Part shown: positions 1-9,583 of the stretch, one piece after another
Position numbering within the stretch: position 1 is the first letter of the stretch
Layout: each line of letters opens with the position of its first letter
Notes under the pieces: model-generated
What the model was told of the DNA's origin: nothing
The model's database searches: none
The model's input: only the letters and a program-made list of their open reading frames with translations
NCBI RefSeq assembly: GCF_023716465.1
Contig: NZ_CP092415.1
Location: forward strand, 2,271,501-2,335,500
DNA from: Flagellimonas marinaquae
Lineage (GTDB): Bacteria > Bacteroidota > Bacteroidia > Flavobacteriales > Flavobacteriaceae
Reading direction: 5' to 3'
Length of the DNA: 64,000 nucleotides
Position numbers and translations under genes: made by a program

Positions 1-2655
1 AATATTATTAGTGAAGATGATGTACAACCCTCTGGTTATACTGTTACAATTAATGATGATCCCATTAATTCGGGTAATGAGAATTCAGTAAGTTTCTCGT
101 TTTCTGGGGCACCAACATTCCTAACTTCTTTTGATTATACCTTCACTAGTGATGGGGATGGAAATGTAGCAACCGTTACTGGTAGTGGAAACGTTCTTGT
201 GCCAAACAGAACTGTGAACAATATAGATTTAAGTAGTTTGCAAGATGGCCTCATTACCTTAACGGTTACCGTTAGTAATGTTTTGGGAACGGAAGGTCCT
301 GAAACATCCGATACTGCTGTGAAATTAACAACAATACCTTCTGGGTATACGGTGAGTTTTGATCAAGACCCCATAGATCAAACCAACGAAAATAATATAA
401 GCTTTACATTTTCAAATGCGGAAGTAAATGCCTCATACAATTACACTATTAGTAGTAGTGGGGGTGGGACGAATGTTGTTGGGAATGGTCCAATAACATC
501 TTTGGACCAACAAATATCGGGTATCGACCTTAGTGGGCTTGGTAATGGTACCATATCGCTTTCCGTAGTCTTGTCCAATACTAATGGCGCTGGTGCACCG
601 GCCACAGCCACATCAACAAAAGAAACTTGCTTTGCCGGCACAACGGCACCAATATTCAATGGAGCGGGCACAGCGTTTTGCGATGCTTTTAACCAGGACC
701 TTGATCTTTATATTTCGAATGCAGCACCGGCCGGAGCAGAACTGCGATGGAGCACAAATGCAAATATTGCAGCAGGAGGTTATTTGGTCAGTAGTGTAGT
801 GAGCACACCAGACACCTATTATGGGTTCTTTTACGATCCGATCAACGATTGTTTTACTAACGCCACTCAAGTGGTTTTGACCCAAAGCACCACACCTACA
901 ACGGGAACAGCGACCAATTTAGGAACATGCAGCGATGCAGGTGATGGTGATACCTTGGTAGATCTCGATTCCAGTCTCAGTGGGGCAGATGATGGTGATT
1001 GGGTATTGTTGTCCGCCCAACCTGGTGCAACCATTACCATTAATACCGAGAACATAATAAATTTTGATGGGCAGCCCGAAGGAGTATATACCTTTAGATA
1101 TACTACCAATACAGCACAAGGGGAATGTACTGATCAAAGTGTGGATATAACAGTAACCGTAAACGACTGCTCCGGGCCTTGCGATGCCGGGAATACCGCT
1201 CCTGCACTTAATGGTGGGAGTTCAACCATAGCGTTTTGCGATGCTATCACTGCCAACCTAAACGATTACGTGACCAGTACGCCCCCGGCAGGTACAACGC
1301 TTGTTTGGAGTACAAGTAACGACCCCGAAGAGACCGGGGCTCATTTGCAAGCTCCGAACGTGGTTGAACCAGGAACCTATTATGCCTTCTACTACGACGA
1401 TGTGAACGATTGTGGAAGCCCAGTGTTGGCCATAACTCTGGAGTTGAACAATACGCCCGTAATAGATAGTACCACGGGCGATGTTTCCTGCGGTCCGAGC
1501 ATATTGGATCTAACCGCATCCGCATCCGTAGTGGGCAACGGTACCATAACCTATACGTGGTACGATGCACCTACCGGCGGAAGCATTGTGGGTACCAGCG
1601 CTACATTTACCACCAATACCTTGTCCGAGACCACATCCTATTACGTTTCGGCCTCCGCCAATGGCTGCGAATCCGACCGGGTAGAAGTAGAGGCCACAAT
1701 AATAAATGCACTCTCTCCGGGCATTCCGATTGAAGATCTTACGGTCTGCAGCATTCCAAGTGACGATGGACCTACCACATTCGACCTGGACGATGGTTTA
1801 ATGGGGCAAGATGCTGGAACTTGGTCGGTAGTCACAGATCCATCTGGCAATGTAACCATAGGAACCGATAATATAGTCGATTTTACAGGCCTTTCCCTAG
1901 GGGCATATGTGTTCGAATACACTACCGAAACCGTTGGCGAATGCGCTGAGACATCATCGGTGCAACTGACCATTACTGTGCTGGATTGTGTATCTAATGA
2001 AACTATAGACTTGGCGATCACCAAGGAAGTGGATGATAATGAAGTGCTTTTGGATGATGAAGTTTCCTTTACCATAACTGTAGAAAACTTGACAACCGGC
2101 ACGGCACAGAATATTGTTGTGAGCGACTTATTGAGTGATGGATTTGAATTTTTGTCCAGTGATCCTTCCAAAGGAAGTTATGATGACACTACTGGAGAAT
2201 GGACCATTGATGAGTTGGTAGGGGAAGAAAACGCCACTTTGATCATAAGGACAAGGGTGACCGAAGCAGGGAGCTTGACCAATACCGCCACTCTATTGTC
2301 CTCATTGCCCATTGATGATAATCCAGAAAATGACACAGCTTCAGTAGAAGTTAAGGTCAACCGTAGCCAATGTGAAGACCCAGGAACCCTCTGTAATATC
2401 TTTTCACCCAATGGGGATAAAAAAAATGAGTTTTTGATATTGGTAGGTCACGATGATTTCAAGGATAATAGCTTGCAGGTGTTCGACCGCTACGGCAACA
2501 GTGTCTTCCAGATGGACGGTTACGATAGCTCGTGGAACGGAACAGGCAAAAATGGGGATTTGCCCAATGGAACGTATTTCTATATTCTAGATTTAGATAC
2601 AACGGATGGCAGTGATGAAGATGTGGTTAAAGGATGGATTCAAATTGTAAGGTAA
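1..2655 (+). CDS. T9SS-exported modular adhesin, C-terminal part (5'-truncated by window)
   Basis: The frame is open from base 1 with no start in view, so only about 884 C-terminal residues are visible. The left edge holds two related units of about 100 residues, each opening with SGYTV and closing with a strand of the LTVTVSN/LSVVLSN kind. Cys-containing Ig/PKD-like modules follow. A DUF11-type adhesin domain spans about residues 670-790 of the fragment. The last 85 residues are a CHU_C-type (type B) T9SS sorting domain with SPNGD, a YGNSVF strand and a terminal KGWIQIVR strand. From family knowledge, such proteins cross the outer membrane through the type IX system and act as large surface adhesins, as SprB does in gliding. 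The next gene starts 8 bases downstream. The ligand cannot be inferred. Confidence 0.9.
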   Translation, partial: NIISEDDVQPSGYTVTINDDPINSGNENSVSFSFSGAPTFLTSFDYTFTSDGDGNVATVTGSGNVLVPNRTVNNIDLSSLQDGLITLTVTVSNVLGTEGPETSDTAVKLTTIPSGYTVSFDQDPIDQTNENNISFTFSNAEVNASYNYTISSSGGGTNVVGNGPITSLDQQISGIDLSGLGNGTISLSVVLSNTNGAGAPATATSTKETCFAGTTAPIFNGAGTAFCDAFNQDLDLYISNAAPAGAELRWSTNANIAAGGYLVSSVVSTPDTYYGFFYDPINDCFTNATQVVLTQSTTPTTGTATNLGTCSDAGDGDTLVDLDSSLSGADDGDWVLLSAQPGATITINTENIINFDGQPEGVYTFRYTTNTAQGECTDQSVDITVTVNDCSGPCDAGNTAPALNGGSSTIAFCDAITANLNDYVTSTPPAGTTLVWSTSNDPEETGAHLQAPNVVEPGTYYAFYYDDVNDCGSPVLAITLELNNTPVIDSTTGDVSCGPSILDLTASASVVGNGTITYTWYDAPTGGSIVGTSATFTTNTLSETTSYYVSASANGCESDRVEVEATIINALSPGIPIEDLTVCSIPSDDGPTTFDLDDGLMGQDAGTWSVVTDPSGNVTIGTDNIVDFTGLSLGAYVFEYTTETVGECAETSSVQLTITVLDCVSNETIDLAITKEVDDNEVLLDDEVSFTITVENLTTGTAQNIVVSDLLSDGFEFLSSDPSKGSYDDTTGEWTIDELVGEENATLIIRTRVTEAGSLTNTATLLSSLPIDDNPENDTASVEVKVNRSQCEDPGTLCNIFSPNGDKKNEFLILVGHDDFKDNSLQVFDRYGNSVFQMDGYDSSWNGTGKNGDLPNGTYFYILDLDTTDGSDEDVVKGWIQIVR

Positions 2656-2663
2656 AAACGAAA

Positions 2664-3656
2664 ATGTCGGATATAACAATCTTATCAATTTATAGAAAAG
2701 TATTGCTGCTTGTGGTAGTTATGGCGGTAAGTTTTGTGCAGGCACAAAAAGAGCCACAATACACCCAGTACATGTACAACATCGGAAGTTTTAACCCTGC
2801 CTACGTGGGCACGGTGGAAAGTCCAGAGATTATTGGATTGTACCGTGCACAGTGGCTGGACATCGAAGGGGCTCCGACCACAATTAGAGGTGGGGCCAAT
2901 ATTCCTTTCGGCAACGAGAAAATGGGATTGGGGGTCAATATTGTGAACGATGTGTTGGGACCTTCCACACAAACCTATTTTGATGTGGCCTATTCCTACG
3001 AGATCCAATTATCCGACGAGACCAAACTTTCCTTTGGACTGAACGCGGGCGGGTCTTCCCTCAATATAGATTATTCCAAAGGTACAATATACGATTCAAC
3101 AGATGCATCTATTTATGGTGATACCTATAGCAATTTTTACCCTACGGTGGGCGCAGGCTTGTTTATGTACCACGAGGAGGATTGGTATTTGGGGGCTTCT
3201 GTTCCCAATTTTTTGACCAATACCTTGTATAATGATGAGGTAGCTACCATTGTAGAGGACAATATGCAGTTGAACGTAATAGGCGGTTATGTGTTCCAAT
3301 TGAGCGACCGGACCAAGTTTAAACCCGCTTTTTTGGTAAATTACCTTCAAGGTTCGCCCGTAAATATAAATTTATCGGCAAATTTTCAGTTTATCGATGC
3401 CCTAACCATTGGAGCTGCATACCGATTTGATAATGCCGTGAGCGGACTGGCGGGATTTCAAATTTCCAACGCCATGTTTATTGGGTATGCCTACGATTAC
3501 AACACCAATGGATTGGGCGAGTATGGTGGGGGTTCCCACGAGGCCATTTTAAAATTTTATATTGGAAGAGGTGGATTTGGTTCCGGTAAGAATAAAACCA
3601 AGAACAAAAAATCAAAAAACAAAGGTAAGCAGATAGATTCCCCAAGATTTTTCTAA
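2664..3656 (+). CDS. PorP/SprF family T9SS outer-membrane protein
   Basis: The product is about 330 residues with an N-terminal signal peptide (hydrophobic core then VQAQ) followed by the hallmark QYTQYMYNIGSFNPAYVG start of PorP/SprF proteins. The rest has the alternating pattern of an outer-membrane beta-barrel, and the C-terminus is a basic Lys/Asn-rich tail. An in-frame ATG at 2634 overlaps the adhesin gene; ATG 2664 is preferred because it lies just after the adhesin stop and gives a compact signal peptide. From family knowledge, SprF is needed to secrete or anchor the neighbouring SprB-type adhesin. The adhesin-PorP-PorE gene order here supports that job, so this copy probably serves the upstream adhesin. 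Confidence 0.9.
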   Translation: MSDITILSIYRKVLLLVVVMAVSFVQAQKEPQYTQYMYNIGSFNPAYVGTVESPEIIGLYRAQWLDIEGAPTTIRGGANIPFGNEKMGLGVNIVNDVLGPSTQTYFDVAYSYEIQLSDETKLSFGLNAGGSSLNIDYSKGTIYDSTDASIYGDTYSNFYPTVGAGLFMYHEEDWYLGASVPNFLTNTLYNDEVATIVEDNMQLNVIGGYVFQLSDRTKFKPAFLVNYLQGSPVNINLSANFQFIDALTIGAAYRFDNAVSGLAGFQISNAMFIGYAYDYNTNGLGEYGGGSHEAILKFYIGRGGFGSGKNKTKNKKSKNKGKQIDSPRFF

Positions 3657-3657
3657 C

Positions 3658-5601
3658 ATGAACCCAACAAAAAAAATACAATTTACATTATGGGCCGCCC
3701 TTTTGGGAGTTGCCTTCTGCTTTGCCCAAAAAAAACAGTCCGAAGGGGATGTTTTCTTTTTCCAGTACGAGTATCAAAAAGCCGCAAGGGCCTACGAAAA
3801 ACAACTGTCCGAGGGTACGCTGACCAAACAACAGTTCTTGAACTTGGCCGATGCTTATTTTGAAACCGATAATTTTGAAAAAGCTTCCGCTGCATACATG
3901 GAGATTTATGATCAGGATACGATCATGAACCCGCATCATTACAACAAAATGTTGCAGAGCTTATCCAAGGCCCCGAATAGCGAGGGGGTAGATGCCTTTG
4001 TGGAAAGGGTGTCCTCTAATTTTCCAAAAGAACTGCTGGAAAATATGGAGTTTAACAAACAATTACTGCAAAGCGGAACAGACGAAAATCAATTGGAGTA
4101 CGAAATTTTCAACTTGGAGGGCAACAGTCCTCAAACCGATTTTGCACCAAGTTTTTATCTTAATAAGCTACTGTTTTCCAGTGGACGTCTTGCCAATAAA
4201 AAATTGCGATACGAACCGGGCAACGAGGGCTATTTCAATATTTACGAATCAGAGATCCAGCCTTCCGGTCAGATCAGGTCCCTTAAGACCTTAAAGGGGT
4301 TGGAGGAAACGAATTATCATAAAGCAACACCATCTTTCTCCTCGGCCCTGAACAGTGTGTTCTATGTGGCATCCAATACTCAAAATGGGGAGCTGGCCTT
4401 CGATTCCAAAGGAAAAAACGCCTTGTCCATTGCCAAACAGACCATTGGAGGTGACCATCAGCTTTTATTAAAGGATTTGAGCACCTCATTTTATTATCCG
4501 TTCTACGACGACCGCAACGGTAAACTTTATTTTGCTGCGGATTTTGAGGACGGCTATGGCGGTACGGATATCTATTTTGTGTACACCAACAATGGACAGG
4601 TAATGTCGGCGCCCATCAATTTGGGGCCGCGTATCAATTCTTCGGGCAACGAAATAGCTCCGTTTATATTCGAGAACAGTTTTTATTTTGCTTCGGATGT
4701 ATTCTTCGGCCTCGGAGGAATGGATATTTACAAATCCAATCTTGAAGGTGAAGATTTCGGTATTCCCATCAATCTAGGCAACCAAATCAATACCGAGTTC
4801 GATGATTTTGGATTGATCATAAGGAACGAGGGGGATGGATTATTGGGGTATTTCGCTTCTAACCGGCCCGGAGGAAAAGGAAAGGATGACATTTATGGAT
4901 TTAAGGTCGATGAAAAACCGGGGCTTAAAACGCTAACCTTTAAGGGCGAGGTAGTAAATAGTCAAAACCAAAATGCTGTTGCCAATGCTGTGGTGAGCCT
5001 ATGGAACATGGATGGCGAAAAGATAGCGACCACAACATCCGATGAAAATGGGGCCTATCGATTGGAAGTGCCCTACGAAACCGAAGTGGTCATAGAAGCG
5101 ACCAAAGAACGCTACTCCCGATTTATAGAACAATTTGGACAGGAACAATTGGATGCGCTCCAGAAACAATCCTATACCATCGGGGTCTCTTTATATGATG
5201 ACCTGGTGGAGGAAAGGGAGGGTCAAAAAGTGGTAAAGCTAGATGATTTTTATTTTGACAATGGATCCACGGACCTTACCGACAACATAAAAAATGAGCT
5301 GACAAAAGTGGTGGATTTTATGAATGCTTTTCCGGAAGCCCAACTACGAGTGGAAACCTATACCGATAGCCGAGGAGGGAGCAGTACCAATTTTAAGCTT
5401 ACCCAAGCACGATCGGATGCCATAAAAAGATATTTAGTGGCAAGCGGGGTGCCTGCGACCAGTGTGTTATATTCCATCGGATATGGGGAGGATAAAATAC
5501 TGAACAACTGTACCAATGGTGTTTTTTGTTTGGAGACCTTGCACAAGCAGAACCAGCGTTCGCTGATCGTTGTGCTAAACGACAATGTAATGTTCGATTA
5601 G
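3658..5601 (+). CDS. PorE-like OmpA family protein (TPR, propeller, CRD, OmpA)
   Basis: The 647-residue product has a signal peptide ending near FCFAQ, then TPR-like helices (about residues 25-110) and PD40/WD40-like propeller strands (about 150-420, with repeats such as GGTDIYF, GGMDIYK and GKDDIYG). A carboxypeptidase-regulatory-like beta domain (about 425-490) and a C-terminal OmpA domain (about 530-640) follow. The OmpA domain keeps the peptidoglycan-binding Asp and Arg in TDSRG and QARSDA. This domain order is that of PorE, a periplasmic T9SS component thought to tie PorP-type anchors to peptidoglycan. It begins one base after the PorP/SprF stop, so the two are surely co-transcribed. Confidence 0.88.
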   Translation: MNPTKKIQFTLWAALLGVAFCFAQKKQSEGDVFFFQYEYQKAARAYEKQLSEGTLTKQQFLNLADAYFETDNFEKASAAYMEIYDQDTIMNPHHYNKMLQSLSKAPNSEGVDAFVERVSSNFPKELLENMEFNKQLLQSGTDENQLEYEIFNLEGNSPQTDFAPSFYLNKLLFSSGRLANKKLRYEPGNEGYFNIYESEIQPSGQIRSLKTLKGLEETNYHKATPSFSSALNSVFYVASNTQNGELAFDSKGKNALSIAKQTIGGDHQLLLKDLSTSFYYPFYDDRNGKLYFAADFEDGYGGTDIYFVYTNNGQVMSAPINLGPRINSSGNEIAPFIFENSFYFASDVFFGLGGMDIYKSNLEGEDFGIPINLGNQINTEFDDFGLIIRNEGDGLLGYFASNRPGGKGKDDIYGFKVDEKPGLKTLTFKGEVVNSQNQNAVANAVVSLWNMDGEKIATTTSDENGAYRLEVPYETEVVIEATKERYSRFIEQFGQEQLDALQKQSYTIGVSLYDDLVEEREGQKVVKLDDFYFDNGSTDLTDNIKNELTKVVDFMNAFPEAQLRVETYTDSRGGSSTNFKLTQARSDAIKRYLVASGVPATSVLYSIGYGEDKILNNCTNGVFCLETLHKQNQRSLIVVLNDNVMFD

Positions 5602-5602
5602 T

Positions 5603-6847
5603 TTACTTGGTCAGAACCCAGCAATAGTAGAGGGCGAACAACGAAAGAAAAACAATTCCCGAATAGCTAAGTACCTTTAGGCCTATCTTGGGCCTATGTT
5701 CCTTTGGAACATCCTTACCGGTAACGGTTTTTAAGTTCATCCAACCGAGTAGGGGAGCGAAAACAAAGGATACAAAAGTGGCCAATCCTACCAAATCGCC
5801 CATGTTGGCGCTAAAAAGACTTATTACGATCCAATTGATCCAAGCCATAACAAGTACCATAAGTGCAAAAGAGTGCTTGCCATTGTAGATGTTTTTTTGT
5901 GGGAGCAGCTTTTGTAAAACATCCAAACTTACCCTCGATATGGCATCATGGGCGGTCATGCATGTGCTGAACATAGTGGCAAAAGCGGCCACTGCAATAA
6001 AAAAGTAAGCCCAACTTCCTATATGGGTTGTAAATAAATTGACCAATTGATCGGCGAAGACCACTGCATTGCCACTGAGTTCCGTGCCAGTTCCGTAAAG
6101 AGTCATCCAGCCAATGATCATAAAAAAGATGGCCAGTACCGCAGTGAGTACATAACCTACGTTAAACTCCTGAAGGGCAATTTTTAGTGTTGGCTTGTTT
6201 CTCATGGTTTTCAGGTTTTCCATGCCCCAAAGGCTTACCCACCCCGATGCTTCAACGGCCGTGGGCATCCAGCCAACAAGACCGATCAAAAACAAAATGC
6301 CTATTTCGTTAAAAATTTCCGGTCGTTGGTACGACCCACTGTGGGGTACCGGCCCTTTTTGGAGCACCATCACCGTTGTGATCAACAAGGCCACAAATAA
6401 AATGGTGATCACGGCTTTCAGGGAATTTTCTAGGAACCTATATTTTCCTATGATCAAGATTAAACTGATAAATACAAATAGCCCCAACGAAATTACACCT
6501 GCACCAACGGATGCAACATTGAACAAATTCATAAACAAACCGGCAGTCACCACGTACAAGGCAGCTAAAATGGTAAAGGTGGAGATCAATGTAACAAACG
6601 CATAGATCCACAAGTAGGTTTTTCCAAGATTGTGGTATCCCTCGATCAAGCTTTTTTCGGTGATGGTCGTATATCGAATACCGAATTCAAAAAAAGGATA
6701 TTTGAGCAAGTTCGCTAAAAGTATGGGGATGATCATAACCCATCCATATTGGGCTCCGGCCTTGGTGGATAGTACCAAATGCGAAGTTCCAATGGCCATG
6801 CTGGCAAACAATAGGCCCGGTCCAAGCGCTTTTAACAATGCTTTCAT
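5603..6847 (-). CDS. Nramp-related divalent metal transporter, non-canonical binding motifs
   Basis: The 414-residue product is an integral membrane protein with about 11 hydrophobic segments, starting GPGLLFASMAIGTSHLVLS. The overall pattern (GPG start, MPT in the sixth segment, segment spacing) is that of the Nramp/MntH family. In canonical Nramp transporters segment 1 carries DPGN and segment 6 carries MPH, which bind the metal. Here segment 1 has a GTSH stretch instead and segment 6 has MPTAVEAS. The protein may carry a different ion or substrate; this is inference. It is transcribed towards the PorE-like gene, whose stop lies one base away, and diverges from the GMC oxidoreductase gene. 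Confidence 0.75.
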   Translation of the reverse strand: MKALLKALGPGLLFASMAIGTSHLVLSTKAGAQYGWVMIIPILLANLLKYPFFEFGIRYTTITEKSLIEGYHNLGKTYLWIYAFVTLISTFTILAALYVVTAGLFMNLFNVASVGAGVISLGLFVFISLILIIGKYRFLENSLKAVITILFVALLITTVMVLQKGPVPHSGSYQRPEIFNEIGILFLIGLVGWMPTAVEASGWVSLWGMENLKTMRNKPTLKIALQEFNVGYVLTAVLAIFFMIIGWMTLYGTGTELSGNAVVFADQLVNLFTTHIGSWAYFFIAVAAFATMFSTCMTAHDAISRVSLDVLQKLLPQKNIYNGKHSFALMVLVMAWINWIVISLFSANMGDLVGLATFVSFVFAPLLGWMNLKTVTGKDVPKEHRPKIGLKVLSYSGIVFLSLFALYYCWVLTK

Positions 6848-7077
6848 ATAGTGTAATGGTTGGTTTTCTTTGTGGAAGATATGTTTTTTTTACTTAAAGT
6901 TTACAGATTCCATTTGATTGGATCCTTCTTCGGATAAATAGGAAAAAGACACTGAATTTATATTTGGAAAAAGTATCTTTAGTACGCACAGAGGCATCTT
7001 ATATCAATCACGGAGATTTTCTCAAAATTTCAACATATTGATTTTGATGTATTTAAAACTAAATCAAACATAAACCA

Positions 7078-8802
7078 ATGCAAATTATTGAAAATTCCAC
7101 GGTATACGATGCCATAATTGTTGGTTCCGGGGCTGGTGGTGGCATGTCTGCCAAAGTACTCTCGGAAGCTGGGCTAAAAGTCGCCGTAGTAGAGGCAGGT
7201 CCATATTTTGACCCGGCCAAACCAGAACATCAAACCCAATTAAAATGGCCTTATGAGAGTCCTAGGCGCGGGGCCAGTACGCGATTTCGCCCTTTCGGTG
7301 ATTTTGATGCTGCTTACGGCGGCTGGGATATTGAAGGTGAGCCGTATACCCAAAAGGATGGGACAAAATTCGAATGGTTCCGTTCCAGAATGTTGGGAGG
7401 AAGAACCAATCACTGGGGAAGAATCTCGTTACGTTTTGGCCCAAAGGATTTTAAGCACAAAGATGTGGATGGCCATGGCGAGAACTGGCCCATAAGTTAT
7501 GATGATGTAAAACCGTACTATGATAAGGTAGATAAGATGATCGGTGTATTTGGTACCAATGAGGGGCTGCCCAATGATCCCGATGGTTTTTTTCTACCCC
7601 CGCCTAAACCCAGATTGCACGAACTGTTCTACATCAGAGGGGCCAGAAAGAGTAATATTCCGGTATACCCATCAAGGATGTCCATGCTCACCAAAAAGAT
7701 CAATAATGAGCGAGGGGTCTGCTTCTACTGCGGGCAGTGTAATAGAGCGTGTCAAGTATATGCCGATTTCTCAGCAGGTACCTGTCTCATTTTCCCGGCG
7801 CAAAAAAATGGAGGACAGATCGATTTGTTTGTCAATTGCATGGTGCGCGAAGTAACCACAAACGAAGAGGGAAGAGCAACAGGGGTGTCTTACATCAATA
7901 AAGAAGATAGGAAAGAATATAAGCTCAAGGGAAAAGTGGTAGTACTTGGAGCATCTGCCTGCAGCTCAGCTAGGATTTTATTGAATTCCAAAAGTAAGCA
8001 ACACCCGAACGGATTGGGCAATAGTAGCGATGTTGTCGGAAAGTATCTGCACGATTCTACCGGTGCCGGAAGAGCGGCCTTTGTTCCAGATCTAATGAAC
8101 CGAAAAGTTTCCTATAACGAAGATGGCGTGGGGGGTATGCATGTGTACTCACCTTGGTGGGGCGATAATTCCAAGCTCGATTTTCCACGAGGATATCATA
8201 TAGAAGTATGGGGCGGCATGGGAATGCCCAGCTATGGCTTTGGATTTAATGCCAATGAGTTCAATAAGTTCTTTGGAACCAAAGTGGGAGGTTATGGCGA
8301 TGTACTCCGCAGCGATGCCAAAAAATATTATGGTGCCGTTGTGGGCATGGCCGGTCGTGGTGAGTCTATTGCCCGGAAAGATAATTATTGTGAGATAGAC
8401 CCAACCACGGTAGATGAGTTTGGTATTCCCGTATTGCGTTTTCATTACAAATGGAGCGAGTTCGAGATCAATCAGGCCAAACACATGCAAGATACTTTTG
8501 AAGAGCTCTTGATCAATATGGGCGGTGAGCCTTTGGGCGACAAACCGGGCAAGGATACCAATTATGGCCTGCACAATCCGGGCAATATTATCCACGAAGT
8601 GGGCACTACGCGAATGGGCGACGATCCAAAGACATCGGTGACGAACAAATACCAGCAGCTGCACGATGTGGACAACGTGTTTATTGTGGATGCAGGACCA
8701 TTTACTTCCCAAGCGGACAAGAATTGTACATGGACCATTTTAGCACTTTCCATGAGGGCATCGGAATATATTGTGGAGCAATTGAAACAACAAAACATTT
8801 AA
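7078..8802 (+). CDS. GMC family oxidoreductase with a Cys-rich, probable Fe-S motif
   Basis: The 574-residue product begins with an FAD-binding Rossmann motif (GSGAGGGMSAKVL, residues 17-29) and a ribose-binding Glu at the end of strand 2 (VVEAG). The C-terminal GMC domain has IHEVGTTRMGDD and NCTWTILA, which hold the likely catalytic His and Asn. Cysteines 215, 218, 221 and 225 (plus 236) form a CX2CX2CX3C motif. From family knowledge, membrane FAD-dependent glucose/fructose dehydrogenases hold an Fe-S cluster in a similar Cys-rich place. It oxidises an unknown alcohol or sugar. The subunit-3-like gene follows after 4 bases, so the two probably form one complex. No cytochrome subunit gene is adjacent. 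Confidence 0.9.
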   Translation: MQIIENSTVYDAIIVGSGAGGGMSAKVLSEAGLKVAVVEAGPYFDPAKPEHQTQLKWPYESPRRGASTRFRPFGDFDAAYGGWDIEGEPYTQKDGTKFEWFRSRMLGGRTNHWGRISLRFGPKDFKHKDVDGHGENWPISYDDVKPYYDKVDKMIGVFGTNEGLPNDPDGFFLPPPKPRLHELFYIRGARKSNIPVYPSRMSMLTKKINNERGVCFYCGQCNRACQVYADFSAGTCLIFPAQKNGGQIDLFVNCMVREVTTNEEGRATGVSYINKEDRKEYKLKGKVVVLGASACSSARILLNSKSKQHPNGLGNSSDVVGKYLHDSTGAGRAAFVPDLMNRKVSYNEDGVGGMHVYSPWWGDNSKLDFPRGYHIEVWGGMGMPSYGFGFNANEFNKFFGTKVGGYGDVLRSDAKKYYGAVVGMAGRGESIARKDNYCEIDPTTVDEFGIPVLRFHYKWSEFEINQAKHMQDTFEELLINMGGEPLGDKPGKDTNYGLHNPGNIIHEVGTTRMGDDPKTSVTNKYQQLHDVDNVFIVDAGPFTSQADKNCTWTILALSMRASEYIVEQLKQQNI

Positions 8803-8806
8803 GGCA

Positions 8807-9517
8807 ATGGACAGAAGAAAGAGTTTAAAATCTATAGTATTGGGCTCTGTGGCCGGTGGACTGGCCATTCACGGATGCAAGCCATCTACGGAGGCGAAGG
8901 AATTGGTGGAGGCCCCAAAAATAACGTATCCGGGCAGGGTGCCTTTGGAAACGGAGTTGATCAATGAACTACAGGACGAACAGTTTTTGAATCCGCACGA
9001 GGTGGAAACACTTACGATACTTTGTGATTTGATTTTGCCCCCTTCGGAGGCATTCAAAGCAGCCTCGGATGCCGATGTGGTCAGTTTTATAGAGTTCATG
9101 TGCAAGGACAATGAGGCGTTCCAGCCCGATATCCGTGGTGGAATTATGTGGTTGGATCATAAATGTAACACCGAATATGGGGTGGAGTTTAAAACGGCGA
9201 CCGTAGCACAACAAAAAGCTATTTTGGATGAAATTGCCTATTATGATCCCGAAGTGCCGGGCAATGAACGACCATTTGAAGTGAATTTCTTCTCCTTGGT
9301 CCGTAACCTTACCATGACGGGATTTTATACCACAAAAATCGGGATAGAAGAAATAGGGTATAAGGGCAATATGCCCAATGTTTGGGATGGTGTCCCTGAT
9401 GATGTGTTGGAACAGCATGGTGTTTCCTATGAAGAGGAATGGTTGGCCAAGTGTGTGGACCAAAGCAAACGCGGCATTATTGCCGAGTGGGATGAGGATG
9501 GTAATTTGTTAACGTAA
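8807..9517 (+). CDS. gluconate 2-dehydrogenase subunit 3 family protein
   Basis: The 236-residue product starts with an Arg-Arg-containing n-region (MDRRKSLKSIVLGS), a Gly/Ala-rich hydrophobic stretch and a Cys at IHGC. This reads as a Tat-like signal, possibly ending in a lipobox. The body has the FLNPHEVETLTILCDLILP pattern of the gluconate 2-dehydrogenase gamma-chain family. From family knowledge, this small subunit is needed for export and assembly of the flavoprotein partner. It follows the GMC gene by 4 bases and is closed by a strong hairpin terminator, so the pair is a complete two-gene unit. Confidence 0.88.
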   Translation: MDRRKSLKSIVLGSVAGGLAIHGCKPSTEAKELVEAPKITYPGRVPLETELINELQDEQFLNPHEVETLTILCDLILPPSEAFKAASDADVVSFIEFMCKDNEAFQPDIRGGIMWLDHKCNTEYGVEFKTATVAQQKAILDEIAYYDPEVPGNERPFEVNFFSLVRNLTMTGFYTTKIGIEEIGYKGNMPNVWDGVPDDVLEQHGVSYEEEWLAKCVDQSKRGIIAEWDEDGNLLT

Positions 9518-9534
9518 TTAAAGGATAATAAAAT

Positions 9535-9567
9535 AAAAAGCCCCGTACTAAAAGTGCGGGGCTTTTT
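9535..9567. terminator. bidirectional intrinsic terminator
   Basis: AAAAAGCCCCGTAC pairs with GTGCGGGGCTTTTT across a short A-rich loop (one G-U pair). Runs of A and T on both sides allow it to stop the GMC/subunit-3 operon from the left and the convergent collagen-like gene from the right. Confidence 0.9.
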
Positions 9568-9583
9568 AGGCTATTGCTATCGA

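Noticed and set aside
1..1980. Repeats in the adhesin as a mobile element
   Set aside because: They are protein domain duplications within one open frame.
6195..6605. 136-codon rightward frame
   Set aside because: It is antisense to the Nramp-like gene and has no plausible start or family pattern.
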